DNA from: RYN-230 sp036497945
GTDB lineage: Bacteria > Actinomycetota > Actinomycetes > Streptosporangiales > Streptosporangiaceae
NCBI GenBank assembly: GCA_036497945.1
Contig: DASXIN010000062.1
Location: 1-64,000 of the forward strand
Direction of reading: 5' to 3'
DNA: 64,000 nt
Shown here: piece after piece, positions 8,790-16,468 of the stretch
How positions within the stretch are numbered: position 1 is the first letter of the stretch
Layout: each line of letters opens with the position of its first letter
Made by a program: the position numbers and the translations under genes
Notes under the pieces: model-generated
The model's input: the letters and a program-made list of their open reading frames with translations, nothing else
Told to the model about the DNA's origin: nothing
Database searches by the model: none

Positions 8790-8897
8790 GCGGTGCTCTG
8801 GTCCCCCGTCGGAGCACCTGCCGGCGTTCCGGGCCCCCGTCGGAACGCCGATGAATGCGACGCCGGGTGGTTTGCCCCCGTAGCCACCCGGCGTCGC
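8790..8897 (+). ncRNA. 6C-like small RNA with three C-rich hairpin loops
   Basis: This intergenic stretch folds into three successive hairpins, each presenting CCCCCGT in the loop: arms 8792-8798/8812-8818 (7 bp), 8822-8831/8841-8850 (10 bp perfect) and 8857-8870/8884-8897 (14 bp perfect). The actinobacterial 6C RNA family is defined by hairpins with runs of C in their loops and acts as a small regulatory RNA that can pair with G-rich ribosome sites. A TAACAT box at 8779-8784 would place a transcript start near 8791. The third hairpin may also be the terminator. The plus strand is preferred because the loops are C-rich on it. Confidence 0.65.
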
Positions 8898-8899
8898 CC

Positions 8900-9979
8900 T
8901 TATGCTCGGGGCTCTTCGAAAGTCACCTGGATGGTTAGCCCGCCTTGCGGGTTGGAGTGGGCGGTCAGAGTGGCCCGGTGGGCGGCGGCGATCGCCTGCA
9001 CGATGGCCAGTCCCAGGCCATAGCCATCGCCGGTCCGGATGCGCTCGGTGCCGAGCTGGCGGAATGGCTCGAACAGGGCATGCACCTGGTCGGGCGGGAC
9101 TACCGGGCCGGTGTTGCGCACGGACAGCCGGGCGGCTGCGTCAGCCCGCCCGGTCGACACCGTTACCTGGCCGCCAGGGTGGTTGTGCCGGATGGCGTTG
9201 TCCACCAGGTTCGCGACGAGGCTTTCCGCCAGGTTCGGGTCGCCGGTGGCCGCCGCCGGGGCGAGCGCCGCGGTGATCTGGATGTGGCGGCGGGCGGCTT
9301 CGTCCTCGCGGGACACGAGTACTTTGCCGGTGATGTCGGCCAGGTCTAGTGGCTCAGAGCGGGCCAGGCCACGCTGGCTGGTGGCCAGGGTGAGCAGCGC
9401 CTTGATCAGATGCTCCTGCTGATCGCCCAGATCCAGCGCTTCCTGGCAGGTCGCCTTCAGCGTGTCCACGGTGGCGTCCGGGTCAGCCAGCGCCACCTGG
9501 AGCAGGGCCCGGCCGGCGCTGAGCGGGGTGCGCAGCTCGTGCGAGGCGTTAGCCACGAACCGCCGCTGCGCGTCGAACGACGACTCCAGCCGCCCGAACA
9601 GGCCATTGAGCGTGTCGCCCAGCTCGGCGAACTCGTTGTCCCGGGCGCCGGGCTGCAGGCGCCGGTTCAGGTTGCTGGCCGAGATGTCCCGCGCGGTCGA
9701 GGTGATCGTGCGCAGCGGGCGCAGGAACCGGCCGGCGATCAGCCAGCCAACGACGATCGAGGCGGCGGCCAGCGCCAGCAACGTGAGCCCGGCGCGGAAC
9801 TCCTGGGCGCGGGAACTGGCGTTCATCAGCGCGAGATCGTGCGCCGAGGCGCCCGCCGGCAGCGAGGTCCGGATGGTGAAGATCGGCACGGCCAGCACCG
9901 CGACGCCGGCCGCCACGAAGAACCCGGCGTAGAGCAAGGTCAGCTGCGCGCGCAGGGTCAGCCGCGGGGCGCGCCTCAT
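8900..9979 (-). CDS. Sensor histidine kinase (HAMP, HisKA)
   Basis: This membrane kinase of 359 residues has two transmembrane helices (about 10-35 and 60-85) around a short external loop, a HAMP linker (RFLRPLRTITSTARDISASN), a HisKA dimerisation helix with phospho-acceptor His in NASHELRTPLSAG, and a C-terminal HATPase domain with NLVDNAIRHN (N box) and DGYGLGLAIVQAI (G box). The short sensor loop resembles intramembrane-sensing kinases tied to ABC exporters. It overlaps the upstream response regulator by 4 bp (ATGA). Confidence 0.92.
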   Translation of the reverse strand: MRRAPRLTLRAQLTLLYAGFFVAAGVAVLAVPIFTIRTSLPAGASAHDLALMNASSRAQEFRAGLTLLALAAASIVVGWLIAGRFLRPLRTITSTARDISASNLNRRLQPGARDNEFAELGDTLNGLFGRLESSFDAQRRFVANASHELRTPLSAGRALLQVALADPDATVDTLKATCQEALDLGDQQEHLIKALLTLATSQRGLARSEPLDLADITGKVLVSREDEAARRHIQITAALAPAAATGDPNLAESLVANLVDNAIRHNHPGGQVTVSTGRADAAARLSVRNTGPVVPPDQVHALFEPFRQLGTERIRTGDGYGLGLAIVQAIAAAHRATLTAHSNPQGGLTIQVTFEEPRA

Positions 9980-10638
9980 CCGTCGCCGACCCGGTATCCG
10001 CCGTCCCGCACGGTGTGCACCACCGGCGGGTCGCCCAGCTTGACCCGGAGCCGGTACATGGTCTGCTTCACCGCCGTGGTGAACGGGTCGGCCGCCTCAT
10101 CCCAGACCCGGTCCAGCAGCTCCTCGGCCGGGACCACCCGGCCCGCCGCGGCCAGCAGGTACTCCAGCACGGCGAACTCCTTGGCGCTGAGGACCAGCCG
10201 CCGCCCGGCCCGGGAGGCGACCCGGCCGCTGGGGTCGAGCCTGATGTCGCCGTGCTGCAGCACCGGGGGCAGCGGCGCGACGGCGCGGCGGCCGAGCGCG
10301 CGGACCCGGGCGGTCAGCTCGGGGAAGTCGAACGGCTTGGCCAGGTAGTCGTCGGCGCCCAGGTTGAGCCCGTCCACCCGGTCGGCGAGGCTGCCCGCCG
10401 CGGTCAGCATCAGGATCCGGCTGGTCGACCGGCCGGCCGCCAGCCGCCGGCAGACCTCGTCGCCGTGCACCCCGGGCAGGTCCCGGTCCAGCACCACGAC
10501 GTCATAGCCGGTGGCCGCGAGGTGGTCCAGCGCCTGCTGCCCGTCGCCGACCACATCGACCGCCATGCCCTCGCGGCGCAGCCCGGTGCCGATCGCCCGG
10601 GCCATCGGCTCGAAGTCCTCCACCACCAGCACTCGCAC
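9976..10638 (-). CDS. OmpR/PhoB-family response regulator
   Basis: This 220-residue DNA-binding regulator is the partner of the kinase it overlaps. The receiver domain shows the acidic pair VVEDFEP, phospho-acceptor Asp in VVLDRDLPG, Thr/Ser in LMLTAAG and Lys in YLAKPFDFPEL. The C-terminal winged helix contains LSAKEFAVLEYLLAAAG and TMYRLRVKLGDPP. The start is the GTG at 10638, preceded by GGAGAAACA; the longer open frame to 10851 would translate a repeat element. It is divergent from the ABC locus at 10877, its likely target. Confidence 0.9.
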   Translation of the reverse strand: MRVLVVEDFEPMARAIGTGLRREGMAVDVVGDGQQALDHLAATGYDVVVLDRDLPGVHGDEVCRRLAAGRSTSRILMLTAAGSLADRVDGLNLGADDYLAKPFDFPELTARVRALGRRAVAPLPPVLQHGDIRLDPSGRVASRAGRRLVLSAKEFAVLEYLLAAAGRVVPAEELLDRVWDEAADPFTTAVKQTMYRLRVKLGDPPVVHTVRDGGYRVGDG

Positions 10639-10639
10639 T

Positions 10640-10755
10640 GTTTCTCCTTGCGCCTCCGGAGGGCTTATACCCGCCGACTTCCCTCGTCGCTTGTCGCTCG
10701 TTCCTCGCTCCGCGCTCCTCAGTCCAGTCGGCGGCGCCCTCCTTCGGCGCGGGTC
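10640..10755 (-). repeat. Copy 1 of the ~100-bp repeat, upstream of response regulator
   Basis: Read on the minus strand, this stretch carries the same core as two downstream copies: a 5' GC hairpin region, GCCGCCGACTGGACTGAGG, a purine-rich AACGAGCGACAAG-type tract and a terminal CCGGAGGCGCAAGG. It is longer than the others by an internal repetition of GCGAGGAACGAGC-like units. Its 3' end abuts the ribosome site of the response regulator. It lies between divergent genes and is probably not translated. Confidence 0.8.
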
Positions 10756-10876
10756 TTTCCCAGCATGCCAGGCCGCTGGTCTCAGCCCGGTCTCAGCGGC
10801 GCGCACGGTGCTGAGACCGGGCGCCGCGTAGAACCAGCGGTGAAGCAGCATTCACCGACTGAGGAAGGACGATCGG

Positions 10877-11800
10877 ATGAACGAGGCGGCTATCGAGGTC
10901 ACCGGCCTGCGCAAGCGGTTCGGGACCACGCTCGCCTTGGACGGGATGACGTTTACCGTCCAGCCCGGCCAGGTGACCGGGTTCGTCGGCCCGAACGGGG
11001 CCGGCAAGTCCACCACGATGCGGGTGATCCTCGGCCTGGACAGTCCGGACGCGGGCACCGCGCTGATCGGCGGGCGGCGGTACGCCACCCTGCACCGTCC
11101 GCTGACCGCGGTCGGCTCGCTGCTGGACGCGGCGGCGCTGCAGCCGAGCCGGTCCGCCCGCAACCATCTGCTCTGGCTCGCCTACTCGCAGGGCCTGACT
11201 GCCCGGCGGGTGGATGAGGTGCTCGGGCAGGCCGGGCTGACCGGGGTCGCCCGGCGCCGGGCGGGCGGGTTCTCGCTGGGCATGCGGCAGCGGCTCGGCA
11301 TCGCCGCGGCCCTGCTCGGCGACCCGGCGGCGATCATGCTGGACGAGCCGTTCAACGGGATGGATCCCGAGGGCATCGTGTGGATGCGCGGGTTCCTGCG
11401 CACGCTGGCCGGCCAGGGCCGGGCCGTGCTGGTGTCCAGCCACCTGATGAGCGAACTGGAAGACAGCGCCGATCACCTGGTGGTGGTCGGCCGCGGCCGG
11501 GTGATCGCCGACACGACCGTGGCCGACCTGGTCGCGACGGCCTCCGGGGACCGGGTGACGCTGCGCACGGCCGCGGCCCGGGACGCGGCGGCCGTGCTGG
11601 CCGCCGCGGGGGCCACGGTACGCACCGACGGCCCGGACCAGCTCACCATCTCCGGGCTGCCCGCCGAGCGGGTGGTCGCCCGGCTGGCCGCCCAGGCGGT
11701 GCCGTTCTCCGAGGTCTCCGCGCACCGGGCCACGCTGGAGCAGGCCTACCTCGAGCTGACCAAGGACGAGGTCGAGTACCGAGCCGAGGTTGCGCCGTGA
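10877..11800 (+). CDS. ABC transporter ATP-binding protein
   Basis: This cytoplasmic ATPase of 307 residues belongs to the BcrA/DrrA-like exporter group. Walker A is GPNGAGKST, the signature FSLGMRQRLGIAAA, and Walker B IMLDEPFNGMDPEG, followed by a His switch SSHLMSELE. It is the first gene of a cluster with two permeases, each overlapping the previous gene by 4 bp, so it probably energises both. It is divergent from a two-component system, the arrangement typical of peptide-antibiotic or envelope-stress exporters. The substrate is unknown. Confidence 0.92.
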   Translation: MNEAAIEVTGLRKRFGTTLALDGMTFTVQPGQVTGFVGPNGAGKSTTMRVILGLDSPDAGTALIGGRRYATLHRPLTAVGSLLDAAALQPSRSARNHLLWLAYSQGLTARRVDEVLGQAGLTGVARRRAGGFSLGMRQRLGIAAALLGDPAAIMLDEPFNGMDPEGIVWMRGFLRTLAGQGRAVLVSSHLMSELEDSADHLVVVGRGRVIADTTVADLVATASGDRVTLRTAAARDAAAVLAAAGATVRTDGPDQLTISGLPAERVVARLAAQAVPFSEVSAHRATLEQAYLELTKDEVEYRAEVAP

Positions 11801-13422
11801 CCGCGCCAAAGGCGCGCGCCGCCGACTGGACTGAGGAGCGAGGGACGAGCGACGAGGGAAGGAGGCGGGTCCAGCGCGCCGGAGGCGCAAGGCAAACACT
11901 GCCGGCTGGGCCTGCTGGCTTCGCGCCGGTGCTGCGGGCCGAGTGGGCGAAGTTCCGCACCGTCCGCGGCTGGGTCATCGGCATGATCCTCGCCGCCCTG
12001 GTCACGGTGGGCATCGCGCTGCTCGATCACAGCGAGTGCGGCGGCCAGCCCACCCCGGGCGGGCCGGTGATCGTGGGCTACGGCTGCTCGGCCCCGATCG
12101 GGCCGGGCGGCGAGGCGGTGACCGACAGCTTCTACTTCGCGCACCGGCCGCTGGCCGGGGACGGCAGCGTCACCGCCCGGATGACCGCGCTGACCCGCCC
12201 CGGTGGGATGGGCCCGGCGCACCTGCAGCCGTGGTCGAAGGCCGGGATCATCATCAAGGCCAGCACCCGGCCCGGCTCGGCGTACGCGGCCGTGCTGGTC
12301 ACCCCCGGTCACGGGGTGCGGATGCAGGACGATTACACCGGCGACATCGCCGGGCGGCCCGGGGCCGTCTCCCCCGCCGCGCCGCGCTGGCTGCGGCTGA
12401 CCCGGTCCGGCGACACGATCACCGGCTACGACTCGGCCGACGGCACGCACTGGACCACGGTGGGCACCGTGCGGCTGGCCGGGCTGCCGGCGACCGCGCA
12501 GGCTGGGCTGTTCGCCACCACTCCGGGCACGTCGACCAGCACGTCGCAGTCCATTACCGGGTCGAGCGCCAGCGGCGCGCTCACCCTGGCCACCGGCCAC
12601 TTCGATCACGTCACGCTCAGCGGGAACTCGCCCAGCCAGCGCTGGGCAGGCACCCAGATCGGGAGCGGCCCCGGTAGTAAGGCACCAGGCGCCGGGTTCC
12701 ACCAGGCCGGCGGCACGTTCACGGTGACCGGGACCGGCGACATCGCCCCGGACGTGGGTGGCCAGGTCGGCACCCCGATCGAGCAGACGCTGACCGGCGT
12801 GTTCGCCGCGCTGATCGCGGTGATCGTGGTGGCGGCGCTGTTCATCACGGCGGAGTACCGCCGCGGCCTGATCCGGGTGACGTTCGCGGCCAGCCCGGCG
12901 CGGGGCCGGGTGCTGGCCGCCAAAGCCGTCGTCATCGGCGCGGTCACGGTCGCCGCCGGGCTGGCCGGCGGGGCCGCCGCCGTGGGGCTCGGCACGGCCC
13001 TGCTGCGCTCCAACGGCAACTTCATCCTGCCGGCCAGCGGGCTGACCGAGGTTCGGGTGGTGGCCGGCACGGCCGCGCTGCTCGCGGTGACCGCCATCCT
13101 GGCCCTCGCCCTGGGCGGGATCCTGCGGCACGGCGCCGCCACGGTCACCACCCTCATCGTGGCCATCGTGCTGCCGTACGTGCTGGCCGTCGCGCTGCCC
13201 GTGCTGCCGGTGGGTGCGGCGGACTGGCTGCTCCGGGTCACCCCGGTGGCCGGGTTTTCCATCCAGCAGACCGTCCAGCGGTATCCGCAGATCGCCGCCA
13301 GCTACACGCCCAGGAACGGCTACTACCCGCTGCCCCCGTTGGCCGGCTTCGCCGTGCTGTGCGCCTGGGCCGCGCTCGCCCTGGCCGTGGCCGCCGTGCT
13401 GCTCCGCCGGAGAGACGCATGA
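11797..13422 (+). CDS. ABC-2 type permease with large external DUF1349-like domain
   Basis: This 541-residue membrane subunit has an unusual plan. A repeat-encoded leader (about residues 1-27) is followed by the usual RAEWAKFRTVRGW start, one transmembrane helix, then some 260 residues of external beta-rich sequence (SVTARMTALTR, PWSKAGIIIKAS, PRWLRLTRSGDTITGYDS, QAGLFATTP). That block resembles the DUF1349/concanavalin-like sandwich. Five more helices follow. The GTG start overlaps the ATPase stop (GTGA). The external domain may bind a sugar or wall component; this is inference. Confidence 0.82.
   Translation: MTAPKARAADWTEERGTSDEGRRRVQRAGGARQTLPAGPAGFAPVLRAEWAKFRTVRGWVIGMILAALVTVGIALLDHSECGGQPTPGGPVIVGYGCSAPIGPGGEAVTDSFYFAHRPLAGDGSVTARMTALTRPGGMGPAHLQPWSKAGIIIKASTRPGSAYAAVLVTPGHGVRMQDDYTGDIAGRPGAVSPAAPRWLRLTRSGDTITGYDSADGTHWTTVGTVRLAGLPATAQAGLFATTPGTSTSTSQSITGSSASGALTLATGHFDHVTLSGNSPSQRWAGTQIGSGPGSKAPGAGFHQAGGTFTVTGTGDIAPDVGGQVGTPIEQTLTGVFAALIAVIVVAALFITAEYRRGLIRVTFAASPARGRVLAAKAVVIGAVTVAAGLAGGAAAVGLGTALLRSNGNFILPASGLTEVRVVAGTAALLAVTAILALALGGILRHGAATVTTLIVAIVLPYVLAVALPVLPVGAADWLLRVTPVAGFSIQQTVQRYPQIAASYTPRNGYYPLPPLAGFAVLCAWAALALAVAAVLLRRRDA
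11800..11898 (+). repeat. Copy 2 of the ~100-bp repeat, inside permease N-terminus
   Basis: This copy starts at the GTGA junction with the ATPase gene and is translated as the first residues of the permease (TAPKARAADWTEERGTSDE and on). It opens with a hairpin CGCGCCAAAGGCGCG and ends with CCGGAGGCGCAAGG. Its first 45 bases are identical to copy 3. Confidence 0.88.
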
Positions 13423-14282
13423 CCGCGCCAAAGGCGCGCGCCGCCGACTGGACTGAGGAGCGAGGAACGAGCGACAAGGGAAGGAGGCGGGTACAAGCGC
13501 GCCGGAGGTGCAAAGCAAGCAGAGCTGAATGGACCAAGCTGCGCACCGTGCCGGGCACGGGCTGGCTGCTGCTGGGCGTGGCCGCGCTGACCGCGGGGCT
13601 GGGCGTGCTGGCCGACGCCGCGACCAGGTGCCCGGCCGGTGTCTGTCACCTCGATCCGGCCAAGACCAGCCTGATCGGCGTCGACCTCAGCCAGGCGGTG
13701 GTCGCCATCCTGGCCGTGCTGGTGATCAGCGGCGAGTACGGCACCGGGCTGATCCGGGTCACGCTGACCGCCATGCCGCGCCGGATCACGGTGCTGGCCG
13801 CCAAGGCGGTCACGGTCACCGGCCTGGTGCTGGTGGCGGGCGCCGTCGGCGTGGCCGGGTCGGTGCTGGCCGGGCGGCTCATCCTGCCCGGGCACGGCTT
13901 CACGTTCGGGCCCGGTTATCCCCCCCTCTCGCTGGCCGACGGGCCGGTGCTGCGCGCCGCGGCCGGGTCGGTGCTCTATCTCGCCCTGATCGCCCTGCTC
14001 AGCCTCGGCGTCGGCACCGCGGTGCGGGACGCCGCGGCCGCCATGGGCATCGTGCTCGGCCTGCTCTACCTCGTCCCGATCATCGCCAGCACGATCACCG
14101 ATCCGGGCTGGCACCGGCATCTCGAGCAGCTCGCGCCGATGACGGCCGGGCTGACCATCCAGGACACCATCGGCCTGCGCGGGCTGGCCACCAGCCCCTG
14201 GGCCGGGCTGGGTGTGCTGGCCGTCTGGGCCGCGGGCGCGCTGCTGCTCGGCGGGCTGCTGCTCCGGCTGCGCGACGCGTAA
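13419..14282 (+). CDS. ABC-2 type permease
   Basis: This 287-residue membrane subunit has about six transmembrane helices. Its N-terminus (TAPKARAADWTEERGTSDK) is encoded by a repeat element shared with the preceding permease, after which SRAEWTKLRTVPGTGW is the normal start of such permeases. A one-base insertion in this repeat copy shifts the frame after GRRRVQ compared with copy 2, so the two leaders diverge there. The ATG overlaps the previous stop (ATGA). No start codon lies between the repeat and the RAEW motif, so translation must pass through the repeat. Confidence 0.85.
   Translation: MTAPKARAADWTEERGTSDKGRRRVQARRRCKASRAEWTKLRTVPGTGWLLLGVAALTAGLGVLADAATRCPAGVCHLDPAKTSLIGVDLSQAVVAILAVLVISGEYGTGLIRVTLTAMPRRITVLAAKAVTVTGLVLVAGAVGVAGSVLAGRLILPGHGFTFGPGYPPLSLADGPVLRAAAGSVLYLALIALLSLGVGTAVRDAAAAMGIVLGLLYLVPIIASTITDPGWHRHLEQLAPMTAGLTIQDTIGLRGLATSPWAGLGVLAVWAAGALLLGGLLLRLRDA
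13421..13520 (+). repeat. Copy 3 of the ~100-bp repeat, inside second permease N-terminus
   Basis: This copy begins at the ATGA overlap of the two permease genes. It matches copy 2 for its first 45 bases, then differs by a few substitutions and one inserted A near 13493, and ends CCGGAGGTGCAAAGCAAGC. It is translated, because the only in-frame start is at its left border. Confidence 0.88.
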
Positions 14283-14306
14283 CGACCGACAGGAAGGAGA
14301 AACGCC

Positions 14307-15530
14307 ATGAAATACCTGTCATATCTGCCCCGCCGGGTTCGCTGGACGGTGCCCGCCGCCATCCTGGCGGCCACGGGCGGGCTGCTGGCCGGATCGGCCA
14401 TCCCCAGCGCGGCCGCCGCGCCGCGGCTGCCCGTCCGGTCGGCGAGCCAGCTGCTGGCCGCGGCGACCGGGACCGCGGCTGAGCCCCCGCTGTCCGGGAC
14501 GATCACGGAGACGGCGGCGCTGGGGCTGCCCGCCCTGCCGGGCGCGGGGGCGCTGGGCGCGGGCGCCCCGGTCTCGGCGGCGTCCCTGCTGGCCGGCTCG
14601 CACACGGTCCAGGTCTGGTATGCCGGCCCGGAGCACTTCCGGCTCGCGCTGCCGCAGAGCATGAGCGAGGACGACCTGGTCCGGAACGGCACCAGCGCGT
14701 GGCTGTGGGACAGCTCCGCGAACACGGTGACCCACCTCACGCTGCCGGCCAGCGCGCCGGCACCACCGGTGCCAGCGGTCCCGCTGACCCCGCAGCAGGC
14801 CGCCCGCCAGGCGCTGGCGCAGGCCGGCCCGACCAGCACGGTCCGGGTGGACAGCAACGTGACGGTGGCCGGGCAGCCTGCCTACCAGCTCGTGCTGGCA
14901 CCCAAGAGCCATCGCTCGCTGATCGGCCAGGTGCGCATCGCCATCGACAGCCGCCACCGCGTGCCGCTGCGGGTCCAGGTGTTCGGCCGCGGCGCGGCCA
15001 GCCCAGCGGCGCAGGTCGGGTTCACCAGTGTCTCGTTCACCCGGCCGCCGGCCGCGGACTTGGCGTTCATCCCGCCCGCCGGGGCGACGGTCACCCAGCA
15101 GCACATCGGGAACGGAGCGGTCGCTGGCGCGGGCCGGCTGGCTAGCGGCCTGGCCAACGGCGTCCGGGTCATTGGCACCGGCTGGCTGGCGGTCGCCGAG
15201 CTGCCCGAGTCGTCGCTCGCCGCGCTGGCCGGCGCCGCGCTGCCCGGCGGCCCGGGTGGCTCGGACGTGATTCCGTTCCGCTACTCGAGCCACTCGCAGG
15301 CGCCGGGCTCGGCTGCCCACGGCGGCGCGGGCCACCCCAGCAACCCGGCGGCGGGCAGCCCGCTGTTCGGCGCGCTGCTGAACTCGGCCCACCCGGTCAG
15401 CGGATCGTGGGGCAGCGGGCGGCTGCTCCGCACCAGCCTGATGTCGATCCTGGTCACCAGCGGCGGCCGGGTGCTGATCGGGGCGGTCACCCCCGGCGTG
15501 CTCTACCAGGCCGCGACGAGGGCAAAGTGA
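14307..15530 (+). CDS. Secreted LolA/RseB-like protein
   Basis: This 407-residue exported protein has an N-terminal signal peptide (charged RRVRW, hydrophobic AAILAATGGLLAGSAI, cleavage near AAAAP) and no lipobox. The body matches the pattern of LolA-like sorting or RseB-like proteins (COG2834): TVQVWYAGPEHFRLALP, SAWLWDSSANTVTHL, VAGQPAYQLVLAPK and IDSRHRVPLRVQVFG. These make an open beta-barrel that binds acyl chains or signals. It follows the permeases by 24 bp after an AGGAAGGAGAAACGCC ribosome site and overlaps the next ATPase by 4 bp (GTGA). A role as a lipid or substrate relay for the exporter is inferred. Confidence 0.78.
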   Translation: MKYLSYLPRRVRWTVPAAILAATGGLLAGSAIPSAAAAPRLPVRSASQLLAAATGTAAEPPLSGTITETAALGLPALPGAGALGAGAPVSAASLLAGSHTVQVWYAGPEHFRLALPQSMSEDDLVRNGTSAWLWDSSANTVTHLTLPASAPAPPVPAVPLTPQQAARQALAQAGPTSTVRVDSNVTVAGQPAYQLVLAPKSHRSLIGQVRIAIDSRHRVPLRVQVFGRGAASPAAQVGFTSVSFTRPPAADLAFIPPAGATVTQQHIGNGAVAGAGRLASGLANGVRVIGTGWLAVAELPESSLAALAGAALPGGPGGSDVIPFRYSSHSQAPGSAAHGGAGHPSNPAAGSPLFGALLNSAHPVSGSWGSGRLLRTSLMSILVTSGGRVLIGAVTPGVLYQAATRAK

Positions 15531-16468
15531 ACGCCCTCGACCTCGCCGTGGCCAGCGCCGGCCTGACCAAACGGTTCCGCACCGGCCAGCTGGCCGTGGA
15601 CCAGGTCAGCCTGGCTGTGCCGCGCGGGTCGGTGTATGGCTTCCTCGGGCCGAACGGCTCCGGGAAGACCACCACGATCCGGATGCTGCTCGGCCTGGCC
15701 TTCGCCACCAGCGGCCGGGCCGAACTTCTCGGCGTGCCGATGCCCGCCGGGGCGGCCGTGGCGCTGCCCCGGGTCGGGTCGCTGGTCGAAGCGCCGGCCT
15801 GCTACCCATTCCTGACCGGGCAGCAGAACCTGGCCCGCTGCGACGCCGCCGACCCGACGGCCGACCCGCGGACGGCTAAGGCGCGGATCGGCCAGGCGCT
15901 GGACCGGGTCGGCCTGCTCGGTGCGGCCGGTAAGCGGTACCGGCAGTATTCGCTGGGCATGAAGCAGCGGCTGGCCATCGCGGCCAGCCTGCTTCGGCCG
16001 CGGGAGCTGCTCGTGCTGGACGAGCCGACCAACGGGCTCGACCCGCAGGGCACCCGCGAGGTGCGCGCGCTGATCCAGCAGATCGCGGCGGACGGCGTCA
16101 CCGTGTTCATGTCCTCGCACCTACTGGCCGAGGTCGAGCAGATCTGCGGCCACGTCGGGGTGATGCGCGCCGGACGGCTGGTCTTCCAGGGCCCGCTGGC
16201 CCAGCTGCGCAGCACCGGCGTGGCGCGGATCCGGGTGGAAACGGCCGACCCGGAGGCGGCCGCCGCGGTGCTGAAGCGGCTCGGCCTGCCCGTGCCGCAG
16301 GTGACCGGAACCGAGGTGACGGCGCAGCTGGCCGAGCACCTGCCCGAGCGGATCTGCGCCGAACTCGTCGCCGCCGGGGTCGGCGTCCGCGGCTTCGGGG
16401 TGACCGTCCCGGCCCTGGAGGACCTGTTCGTCGCCCTCACCGGGGAAGGATTCGATATTCATGGGTGA
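15527..16468 (+). CDS. ABC transporter ATP-binding protein
   Basis: This second ATPase of the locus has 313 residues. Walker A is GPNGSGKTT, the signature YSLGMKQRLAIAAS, and Walker B LVLDEPTNGLDPQGT, with SSHLLAEVE as switch. The C-terminal 80 residues form the accessory domain common in BcrA-type proteins. The GTG start overlaps the LolA-like stop, and the gene overlaps the following permease by 8 bp, so the pair is a distinct ATPase-permease module within the same transcript. Confidence 0.92.
   Translation: MNALDLAVASAGLTKRFRTGQLAVDQVSLAVPRGSVYGFLGPNGSGKTTTIRMLLGLAFATSGRAELLGVPMPAGAAVALPRVGSLVEAPACYPFLTGQQNLARCDAADPTADPRTAKARIGQALDRVGLLGAAGKRYRQYSLGMKQRLAIAASLLRPRELLVLDEPTNGLDPQGTREVRALIQQIAADGVTVFMSSHLLAEVEQICGHVGVMRAGRLVFQGPLAQLRSTGVARIRVETADPEAAAAVLKRLGLPVPQVTGTEVTAQLAEHLPERICAELVAAGVGVRGFGVTVPALEDLFVALTGEGFDIHG

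Noticed and set aside
8857..8897. Third C-loop hairpin as only a terminator for the histidine kinase
   Set aside because: Possible, but its loop matches the two preceding hairpins, so it is better treated as part of the small RNA.
10639..13520. Insertion sequence or MITE carrying terminal inverted repeats
   Set aside because: I see no terminal inverted repeats or target-site duplications around the repeat copies and no transposase in the window.
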